From: UBA4717 sp045577925
Lineage (GTDB): Bacteria; Bacillota; Clostridia; Oscillospirales; CAG-272
NCBI GenBank assembly: GCA_045577925.1
Contig: JAZNJH010000029.1
Location: forward strand, 1 to 46,412
Reading direction: 5' to 3'
Length of the DNA stretch: 46,412 bases
Made by a program: the position numbers and the translations under genes. Below, one piece after another: positions 39,767 to 46,412 of this stretch. Every line of letters starts with the position of its first letter. Within the stretch, counting starts at the first letter, position 1. Under the pieces are notes generated by a model that had not been told where the DNA came from, ran no database searches, and saw nothing but the letters and a program-made list of their open reading frames with translations.

Positions 39767-39799
39767 AAAAAGCCCGAAAAATTCGGGCTTTTTATTTTT
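39767..39799 (+). terminator. Terminator upstream of pncB
   Basis: AAAAAGCCCGAA / TTCGGGCTTTTT (39767-39778, 39782-39793) with an AAA loop, then ATTTTTT. It ends the transcript of the preceding membrane-protein genes. It could also act as an attenuator in the pncB leader, but no aptamer is recognisable before it. Confidence 0.85.
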
Positions 39800-39863
39800 T
39801 GCTGAATTTTCACCTTTAGCAGAAGAAATACTAAAAAGGATAATAATTCACAAGGGGATTTGT

Positions 39864-41309
39864 ATGGAGATAAACAAGCTTTCAATGATTTCGGATTTCT
39901 ATGAGTTTCTAATGTGCCGCGGCTATCTTAAAAGCGGCAAAAGTACGAGATACGCATATTTCGATCTGTTTTTCAGGCGCGTGCCCGATAAGGGCGGTTT
40001 TGCCGTGGCGGCAGGACTTGAGCAGATTTGCGAATATTTAGATAGTCTTCATTTTGAAAGCGATGATATTGATTTTTTGCGTGAGCGTGGTATTGATGAC
40101 GAAGATTTTTTAAGCTACCTTTCTAATTTCAGATTTTCGGGAGATATTTTTGCCGTGCCGGAGGGAACGGTGGTTTTCCCAAACGAGCCTATTCTCACCG
40201 TAAGAGCCCCCGTTATAGAAGCACAGCTTATAGAAACGGCTCTGCTTCTTATTATCAATCACCAGTCGCTTATAGCAACAAAGGCAAGCCGTATGTCGTA
40301 CGCAGCAGGCACAAAGCCCATACTTGAGATGGGCGCAAGACGTGCACACTCCCCGGATGCCGCTGTTTACGGCGCGCGTGCGGCATATATCGGCGGAAGT
40401 CATGCTACTTCATGCACACTTGCGGCAAAGCGCTATAACATACCGCACGTCGGAACTATGGCTCATTCATGGGTGCAGATGTTTGACTGCGAGTATGAAG
40501 CTTTCTGCGCATATCTGAAGCAGAATCCCTATAATGCAACCCTGCTTGTTGATACCTACGACACACTTGGCAGCGGGATCCCCGCGGCAAGTGAAGCTAT
40601 ACGTGATATACTGTTACCCCGCGGTATAACCAAAGCAGGGGTGAGGCTTGATTCGGGAGATATTGAGTATCTTTCAAAGAAATCGCGTGCGATGCTTGAT
40701 ATGTCCGGACTCAGGGAATGTACAATTACCGTTTCAAATTCTCTTGACGAATACAAGATAAAGAGCCTTCGCGCATCAGGGGCACCGATAGACTCATACG
40801 GTGTTGGGGAGAGCCTTATATGCGCCAAAAGCGAGCCCGTTTTCGGCGGCGTATATAAGCTTGCGGCAGTAGAAGAGGGCGGAGTGTGCGTGCCTAAAAT
40901 CAAATTGAGCGAAAGTGTGGGCAAAATATCCGTGCCGGGCGGAAAAAAGGTGCTCAGGTATTATGACTCAGACGGCAAAGCGCTGGCGGATGAGATATTG
41001 CTTTCAGACGAAACAGTTCCGTATGGCGCGCATACTATCTTTGATCCTGAGGCAACCTGGAAAACCAAAACGCTTGTAAACTACAGTGTGCGTGAGCTTC
41101 TCGTGCCCATATATATAAATGGAGAAAGATTATACGAGCTTCCCGATATCTCAAGCATAAAAAGCTATTGTGAAAAAGAAAAAGCGAGCCTGTGGAGCGA
41201 GATAAGACGGCTTGACTCTCCGCACATATATTACGTGGATCTGTCCGAGCGGCTCTGGACTCTCAAAAGAAGAATGACGGGCCAGCGCAGAAGCGAGTTC
41301 TTTATATGA
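39864..41309 (+). CDS. pncB: Nicotinate phosphoribosyltransferase
   Basis: 481 residues from ATG 39864, seven bases after AAGGGGAT; the frame extends upstream through a terminator, which rules out earlier starts. The enzyme joins nicotinate to PRPP in NAD salvage. Family features are the N-terminal MISDFYEFLMCRGYL, the RRAHSPDAAVYGARAAYIGGSHATS loop with the phosphorylatable-His region, and the PRPP-site segments GTMAHSWVQMF and GVRLDSGDIEYLSKKSR. The C-terminal domain is the usual one. No clear promoter is visible between the terminator and the start. Confidence 0.93.
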   Translation: MEINKLSMISDFYEFLMCRGYLKSGKSTRYAYFDLFFRRVPDKGGFAVAAGLEQICEYLDSLHFESDDIDFLRERGIDDEDFLSYLSNFRFSGDIFAVPEGTVVFPNEPILTVRAPVIEAQLIETALLLIINHQSLIATKASRMSYAAGTKPILEMGARRAHSPDAAVYGARAAYIGGSHATSCTLAAKRYNIPHVGTMAHSWVQMFDCEYEAFCAYLKQNPYNATLLVDTYDTLGSGIPAASEAIRDILLPRGITKAGVRLDSGDIEYLSKKSRAMLDMSGLRECTITVSNSLDEYKIKSLRASGAPIDSYGVGESLICAKSEPVFGGVYKLAAVEEGGVCVPKIKLSESVGKISVPGGKKVLRYYDSDGKALADEILLSDETVPYGAHTIFDPEATWKTKTLVNYSVRELLVPIYINGERLYELPDISSIKSYCEKEKASLWSEIRRLDSPHIYYVDLSERLWTLKRRMTGQRRSEFFI

Positions 41310-41337
41310 CAAAAGCCTTACATGTGATGTGAAACTA

Positions 41338-41366
41338 TTGACAATCGGACGCGCGTTTGGTATAAT
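41338..41366 (+). promoter_or_regulatory. Perfect sigma-A promoter of uvrB-uvrA
   Basis: TTGACA (41338-41343), 17 bp, TATAAT (41361-41366). The SOS box begins six bases downstream of the -10. Confidence 0.93.
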
Positions 41367-41372
41367 ATAGCT

Positions 41373-41386
41373 CGAACATTTGTTCG
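41373..41386. promoter_or_regulatory. LexA (SOS) operator of uvrB-uvrA
   Basis: CGAACATTTGTTCG fits the same Gram-positive SOS consensus as the lexA operator and covers the transcription start of the uvrBA promoter. Confidence 0.94.
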
Positions 41387-41412
41387 AGAACCGTGGAAAA
41401 GGAGGGATTGTT

Positions 41413-43449
41413 GTGGATAAATTCAAGCTTGTATCATCCTATGAGCCGACGGGAGACCAGCCCGAGGCGATAGAAAAGATCTGCGACGGTATCAACAGCG
41501 GTATGAAGGCGCAAACGCTTCTTGGCGTAACGGGTTCGGGTAAGACCTTTACGATGGCAAACATTATTGCGAAATGTAACAGACCCACCCTTGTGCTTGC
41601 TCACAACAAGACCTTAGCGGCTCAGCTTTGCTCTGAGTTCCGTGAGTTCTTCCCCGAAAACGCAGTTGAGTTTTTTGTTTCCTATTACGATTACTATCAG
41701 CCTGAGGCATACGTGCCGGGCAAGGATATGTATATTGAAAAGGACAGCTCCATAAATGATGAAATAGATATGCTCAGGCATAGCGCAACAAGCTCGCTTT
41801 TTGAAAGACGCGACGTGATAATAGTCTCGAGCGTATCATGTATATATTCGCTCGGCGACCCGTCAGAATACAGTAAAATGGTCATTTCGCTTCGTCCGGG
41901 TATGCTTATGGACAGAAATGAGTTTATAAGACAGCTTATCTCGATGAGCTATGAGCGTAACGACCTTAATTTTGTAAGAGACAAGTTCAGAGTGCGCGGC
42001 GACGTTGTTGAAGTTTTCCCTGCATCAAGCTCGGAGAAGGCTATAAGGGTTGAGTTTTTCGGCGATGAGATAGAGAGAGTAAGTGAGATAAACACCCTTA
42101 CGGGAGAGCTTATCCGTGTGCTTTCCTTTGCGATGCTTTTCCCTGCAACGCACTATGCTGTAACCGACGAGAGAAGAGAAGCCGCGATCAAGGAGATAGA
42201 AGCAGAGCTTGAGGAGCGAATAGCATTCTTTAAAAATAACGGCAAATTTCTTGAAGCGCAGAGAATAGAAGAGCGAACGAGATACGATATAGAGATGCTT
42301 CGCGAGATAGGCTTTTGCTCGGGAGTTGAAAATTATTCAAGAGTAATGTCGGGAAGAGCGCCCGGCTCAACACCGTATACGCTTCTTGACTTTTTCCCGA
42401 AGGACTTTCTTTTGTTTGTTGACGAGTCTCACGTTACACTTCCACAGGTAAGAGGAATGAGTGCAGGCGACCGTGCAAGAAAAGAAAACCTTGTTGAATA
42501 CGGCTTCAGACTCCCGTCGGCATATGATAACCGACCGCTTTTCTTTAATGAGTTTGAATCGAAAATAGGGCAGACTGTGTTTGTGAGCGCAACACCTCAG
42601 CAGTATGAAAAAGATCACTCCACTCAGATAGCAGAGCAGATAATAAGGCCGACGGGGCTCGTTGACCCCGAGGTTGAAGTGCGCCCTGTTAAGGGACAGA
42701 TAGACGACCTTATCGGAGAGATACATCAGCGCGAATCACGCGGCGAGAGGGTGCTCGTTACAACGCTTACCAAAAAGATGGCAGAGGACCTGACCGAGTA
42801 TCTTGAGGATAATCAGATAAAGGTAAAGTATATTCACCATAATATAGACACGATGGAGCGCATGGAAATAATCCGTGATCTCAGACTTGGCAAATTTGAC
42901 GTTCTCGTTGGCATCAACCTGCTTCGTGAGGGACTTGATATACCCGAAGTCTCCCTTGTTGCTATAATAGATGCCGACAAAGAGGGCTTTTTGAGAAGCG
43001 AGACCTCGCTTGTGCAGACGATAGGTCGTGCGGCGCGTAATGCCGAGGGAAAGGTTATTATGTATGCCGATATTATAACAGGTTCTATGCAAAGAGCAAT
43101 AGACGAAACGAACCGCCGCCGCAAGATACAGATGGCATATAATGAGGCGCACGGAATAACTCCGCAGACGATAAAGAAGAGCGTGCGCGATCTTATAGAA
43201 ATAGGAATATCGCAGGAAAAGGATTCAGCAGAAGAAAAGCTCAGAGAGATTGGCAGATCTAAGAAGAAGCTTTCACGTGCTGAGCGCGAAAAGCTTATTG
43301 CGGCGCTGACAGGTGAGATGAAGCTTGCGGCTAAAACTCTTGATTTTGAGCGCGCCGCAGTTCTCAGAGATAAGATCGCATACTTAAAAGGTGATAAAAG
43401 AGAGGAGGATGAAAAATGGCAGAGCTTAGCCTCAGAGGAGTCAGAGTAA
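41413..43449 (+). CDS. uvrB: Excinuclease ABC subunit B
   Basis: 678 residues from GTG 41413, with AAAGGAGG six to seven bases upstream. This helicase-like protein verifies DNA damage in nucleotide excision repair. Walker A is GVTGSGKTFT, the beta-hairpin that inserts into DNA is YYDYYQPEAYVP, the DEAD-type box is FVDESHVTLPQ, and motif VI is QTIGRAARN. The C-terminal UVR domain (TGEMKLAAKTLDFERAAVLRDKI) contacts UvrC. The gene overlaps uvrA by 34 bases. uvrC is not in the window. Confidence 0.97.
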   Translation: MDKFKLVSSYEPTGDQPEAIEKICDGINSGMKAQTLLGVTGSGKTFTMANIIAKCNRPTLVLAHNKTLAAQLCSEFREFFPENAVEFFVSYYDYYQPEAYVPGKDMYIEKDSSINDEIDMLRHSATSSLFERRDVIIVSSVSCIYSLGDPSEYSKMVISLRPGMLMDRNEFIRQLISMSYERNDLNFVRDKFRVRGDVVEVFPASSSEKAIRVEFFGDEIERVSEINTLTGELIRVLSFAMLFPATHYAVTDERREAAIKEIEAELEERIAFFKNNGKFLEAQRIEERTRYDIEMLREIGFCSGVENYSRVMSGRAPGSTPYTLLDFFPKDFLLFVDESHVTLPQVRGMSAGDRARKENLVEYGFRLPSAYDNRPLFFNEFESKIGQTVFVSATPQQYEKDHSTQIAEQIIRPTGLVDPEVEVRPVKGQIDDLIGEIHQRESRGERVLVTTLTKKMAEDLTEYLEDNQIKVKYIHHNIDTMERMEIIRDLRLGKFDVLVGINLLREGLDIPEVSLVAIIDADKEGFLRSETSLVQTIGRAARNAEGKVIMYADIITGSMQRAIDETNRRRKIQMAYNEAHGITPQTIKKSVRDLIEIGISQEKDSAEEKLREIGRSKKKLSRAEREKLIAALTGEMKLAAKTLDFERAAVLRDKIAYLKGDKREEDEKWQSLASEESE

Positions 43450-46253
43450 ATAACTTAAAGAATATTGATATAAAGATACCGAGAGACAAGCTTGTCGTAT
43501 TCACGGGACTTTCGGGCTCGGGAAAATCCTCACTTGCATTTGATACGATATACGCCGAGGGACACAGACGTTTCGTTGAATCACTCTCGTCGTATGCAAG
43601 AATGTTTATAGGTCAGCTTGATAAGCCCGACATTGATTCTGTTGAGGGCCTTTCTCCGGCGATCTCAATAGACCAGAAGACTACCTCTAAAAACCCCCGC
43701 TCAACCGTCGGAACGGTTACAGAAATATACGATTATTTAAGGCTATTATACGCGCGCATTGGTATTCCTCATTGTCCGATATGTCACAGAGAGATAAAGA
43801 TGCAGACAACCGACGAGATAATCGAGCGCATACTGAAAATAGAAGAGGGAAGCCGCTTTTTGGTGCTTGCTCCCGTTGTTAAGGCTCAGAAGGGACGGCA
43901 CGAAAAGGTTTTTGCCGATGCAAAAAAGAAGGGATACGTGCGCGTTCGTGTTGACTCGAACATGTACGGGCTCGAAGAAGAGATAGTCCTTGATAAAAAC
44001 AAAAAACATAATATAGAAATAGTTGTTGACCGCCTTGTGATGCGTGAGGACATGCGCTCGCGTCTTGCCGATTCTGTTGAGGCGGCGCTGTCTATTGCAG
44101 ACGGAAACGTACTTATATCCGTTCTTGCGCGTGACGGCGGCGAGGGTGAGGAGCTTTCATTCTCGCAAAGCTATGCCTGCCCTGAGCACGGAATAAGCCT
44201 TGGCGAGCTTTCTCCCCGCATGTTTTCCTTCAATAATCCTCAGGGAGCATGCCCCGACTGTGCAGGACTTGGCGAAATGAGCGTTATTTCGCCGTATAAG
44301 ATAATACCCGATAAGAATCTAACACTGCGAGAGGGCGCAATACAGGTAAACGGCTTTAAGACGATAGATGAGTTTACGTGGAACGGGCCAGTTATAATCG
44401 CGGCTGGAAAAAAGCACGGTTTTGACATTGATACTCCGATAAAGGAGCTTTCGGATGAAGCGTATAATAAGCTTCTGTACGGCACGGGCAGTGAAACGTA
44501 TTTTGTAACGAGATACTTTGACGGAGTGGCGCATGAAAAAAACGTTACCTTTGACGGTATAATCAACATAATACAACAGCGCTTTGACGCTTCAGGGCAC
44601 GAATATTATCAGGATTTCGTTGAGTTTGTTGAGTGTCCGAAGTGCAAGGGAAGCAGACTTAACGATAATTCCTTGTCGGTTACGGTCGGCTCAAAGAATA
44701 TAGATGAATTTTGCCGTCAGTCTGTAAGTACGGCGCTTGATTTCGTTAAAAATCTTGTGCTTAGCCCGACAGAAGAGATAATAGCCAAAGAGATAATAAA
44801 GGAAATAAAGTCAAGGCTTGGATTTTTAAAGAGTGTTGGACTTGAATATCTGACCCTTTCACGAAAAGCCGGTACGCTTTCGGGCGGAGAAGCGCAGAGG
44901 ATAAGGCTTGCAACTCAGATAGGCTCGGCGCTTATGGGAGTTTTGTATATACTTGACGAGCCGAGCATCGGGCTTCATCAGAGGGATAACAGCAAGCTTA
45001 TCGCAACTCTCAAAAGGCTCAGGGATATAGGAAACAGCCTTATCGTCGTTGAGCATGACGAGGAAACTATCGAGGCTTCAGATTATGTTGTTGATATAGG
45101 CCCCGGCGCGGGTATACACGGCGGCGAGGTGATCGCCGAAGGAACACCCGAAGAGATAAAAAATAACCCGGCATCAATAACGGGCGCATTTCTTTCGGGG
45201 CGCGACAGTATCCCTGTGCCCAAAGTGCGCCGTCAGGGTAACGGCAACAAGCTGAAAATTATAGGAGCGGCACAGAATAACCTTAAAAACATAGACGTGG
45301 AAATTCCGCTTGGAATGTTTGTCTGCGTAACGGGCGTATCGGGCTCGGGCAAGTCATCGCTTATAAATTCTATTCTTTTAAACAAGCTTGCGCATGATTT
45401 AAACCGTGCGATAACCTATCCGGGTAAGCACGAGCGTATAGAGGGAATTGAGCATCTTGATAAGGTGATAGCAATAGACCAGAGCCCTATCGGACGTACA
45501 CCGCGCTCAAATCCGGCAACGTATACCGGACTTTTTACCGATATACGTGAGCTTTTCGCAAAAACGACAGACGCAAAAATGCGCGGATACAGCTCGGGAA
45601 GATTTTCCTTCAACGTAAAGGGCGGAAGATGCGAAGCGTGCGAGGGCGACGGCGTTAAGAGGATCGAAATGCACTTCTTGCCCGACGTTTTCGTAACGTG
45701 CGACGTATGTAAGGGCAAGAGATACAATCACGATACACTCGAAGTCAAGTACAAGGGTAAGAGTATATTTGACGTCCTTGATATGACCGTGGACGAGGGA
45801 GTGGACTTTTTCTCAAGTCTGCCGAGAATATCAAGAAAGCTAAAAACCCTTCAGGACGTAGGACTCGGTTATATCAAGATAGGTCAGTCGTCAACAACTC
45901 TGTCGGGCGGAGAAGCGCAGAGAGTCAAGCTTTCAACAGAGCTTTCAAAACGCTCAACGGGTAAGACGGTATATATTCTCGACGAGCCTACAACGGGACT
46001 TCATATGGCGGACGTAAAGAAGCTTCTTGAAGTTCTTCAACGGCTTGTGGACGCAGGCAACAGTATAATCGTTATCGAGCATAACCTTGACGTTATCAAG
46101 AGCGCCGACTATATAATTGACCTCGGTCCCGAGGGCGGAGATAATGGCGGTACGCTTGTAGCTTCCGGTACACCCGAAGAGGTTGCCAAGTGTAAAAAAT
46201 CATATACGGGCCAATATATCAAGACCTGCCTTGAAAAAAGCAAAAAGAAATAA
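43416..46253 (+). CDS. uvrA: Excinuclease ABC subunit A
   Basis: 945 residues, the usual length. Two ABC ATPase halves are visible: Walker A GLSGSGKSS near residue 30 and GVSGSGKSS in the second half, each with an ABC signature LSGGEAQR and a Walker B ending in DEPSIGLH or DEPTTGLH. Zinc modules are CPICHREI, CPDCAGLG with CPKCKGSR, and the second-half CEACEGDG with CDVCKGKR. It recognises damaged DNA and loads UvrB. The start lies inside the end of uvrB behind GAGGAGG, so the two are translationally coupled under SOS control. Confidence 0.97.
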   Translation: MAELSLRGVRVNNLKNIDIKIPRDKLVVFTGLSGSGKSSLAFDTIYAEGHRRFVESLSSYARMFIGQLDKPDIDSVEGLSPAISIDQKTTSKNPRSTVGTVTEIYDYLRLLYARIGIPHCPICHREIKMQTTDEIIERILKIEEGSRFLVLAPVVKAQKGRHEKVFADAKKKGYVRVRVDSNMYGLEEEIVLDKNKKHNIEIVVDRLVMREDMRSRLADSVEAALSIADGNVLISVLARDGGEGEELSFSQSYACPEHGISLGELSPRMFSFNNPQGACPDCAGLGEMSVISPYKIIPDKNLTLREGAIQVNGFKTIDEFTWNGPVIIAAGKKHGFDIDTPIKELSDEAYNKLLYGTGSETYFVTRYFDGVAHEKNVTFDGIINIIQQRFDASGHEYYQDFVEFVECPKCKGSRLNDNSLSVTVGSKNIDEFCRQSVSTALDFVKNLVLSPTEEIIAKEIIKEIKSRLGFLKSVGLEYLTLSRKAGTLSGGEAQRIRLATQIGSALMGVLYILDEPSIGLHQRDNSKLIATLKRLRDIGNSLIVVEHDEETIEASDYVVDIGPGAGIHGGEVIAEGTPEEIKNNPASITGAFLSGRDSIPVPKVRRQGNGNKLKIIGAAQNNLKNIDVEIPLGMFVCVTGVSGSGKSSLINSILLNKLAHDLNRAITYPGKHERIEGIEHLDKVIAIDQSPIGRTPRSNPATYTGLFTDIRELFAKTTDAKMRGYSSGRFSFNVKGGRCEACEGDGVKRIEMHFLPDVFVTCDVCKGKRYNHDTLEVKYKGKSIFDVLDMTVDEGVDFFSSLPRISRKLKTLQDVGLGYIKIGQSSTTLSGGEAQRVKLSTELSKRSTGKTVYILDEPTTGLHMADVKKLLEVLQRLVDAGNSIIVIEHNLDVIKSADYIIDLGPEGGDNGGTLVASGTPEEVAKCKKSYTGQYIKTCLEKSKKK

Positions 46254-46286
46254 AAAAAGCACCACAAACGTTGAAATAGTCAATAG

Positions 46287-46412
46287 TTAGTAGACACAAA
46301 AAAGAATAAATTTAAGCTGCCTGTTCAAGCCTGAATTGAACAGGCGGTTTTCTGTTTAATTTACGAATCGGTTTGATGTAATTAAAGTAATAAACAGCAT
46401 CGGAAATAACTT
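46287..46412 (-). mobile_element. Right-edge fragment of an IS3-like insertion sequence
   Basis: A terminus-like GTAGACAC plus A-run (46290-46303) is followed by the minus-strand 3' end of an OrfB transposase. It has the same orientation as the IS fragment at the left edge and a matching end sequence, so both may be copies of one element. The boundary is estimated to within a few bases. Confidence 0.65.
46312..46412 (-). CDS. IS3-family transposase OrfB, C-terminal 33 codons (cut by window edge)
   Basis: Read on the minus strand, the frame enters from the right edge and ends at TAA 46314-46312. The visible peptide has DAVYYFNYIKPIRKLNRKPP followed by VQFR near the C-terminus, which is the typical tail of IS3-family OrfB (Y-x-x-Y-N-x-x-R-x-x-x-x-L-x-x-x-x-P-x-x-x-R). 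A 9-bp perfect inverted repeat GCCTGTTCA/TGAACAGGC (46319-46345) lies within the last codons and may act as a weak terminator for the element. Confidence 0.75.
   Translation of the reverse strand, partial: VISDAVYYFNYIKPIRKLNRKPPVQFRLEQAA

Noticed and set aside
39767..39863. NAD-responsive riboswitch in the pncB leader
   Set aside because: A terminator is present, but no aptamer-like conserved sequence is visible before it.

Overview
The window looks like a chromosomal piece from a low-to-medium-GC, anaerobic, spore-forming member of the Clostridia, most likely an uncultured gut-type lineage. The pointers are a spoVAC-spoVAD-spoVAE sporulation operon, an oxygen-sensitive class III ribonucleotide reductase with its activase, Gram-positive LexA boxes of the CGAAC-N4-GTTCG type, a TPP riboswitch in front of thiT, an S-layer (SLH) protein, and consensus sigma-A promoters and intrinsic terminators throughout. 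Both edges lie inside similar IS3-like insertion sequences in the same orientation, which suggests that the window is a contig that broke at repeated elements.

Left part (1-8200): IS end, lexA with an autoregulatory SOS box, a GNAT acetyltransferase, a secreted SLH-SGNH protein, tRNA-Glu(CTC), then an AT-rich accessory segment (about 4000-7250). This segment has two regulatory genes: a HTH / GHKL-ATPase / STAS-like fusion, and an XRE regulator with a helical-repeat tail. Each gene is bracketed by two copies of a different Rho-independent terminator. A YitT-type membrane protein follows.

Middle (8200-32600): a four-gene minus-strand operon (lipoprotein, cysteine desulfurase, small unknown, HAD phosphatase); spoVACDE; galT with a polysaccharide deacetylase; a candidate small RNA between two terminators (15130-15247); a five-gene minus operon (two exported proteins, a DUF896 protein, a THUMP rRNA methyltransferase, a radical SAM/SPASM protein); the thiamine block (TPP riboswitch, thiT, thiN) with a DUF368 lipid-carrier flippase; a DUF2974 hydrolase; glgB; an ABC exporter; a large lipoprotein; and a polar amino acid ABC importer whose binding-protein gene is followed by an attenuator hairpin.

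Right part (32600-46412): an orphan PqqD-like protein, two inverted copies of a 182-bp miniature repeat with nested hairpins, trxB, nrdD (with a fused C-terminal glutaredoxin-like domain) and nrdG under a promoter covered by two NrdR boxes 31 bp apart, a C_GCAxxG_C_C protein, two AT-rich membrane-protein genes, pncB, and an SOS-controlled uvrB-uvrA operon. Most genes are ordinary core functions. The parts that merit a second look are the terminator-bracketed regulatory cassettes, the candidate sRNA, the NrdD-redoxin fusion, and the structured repeat that has become part of a gene's leader.
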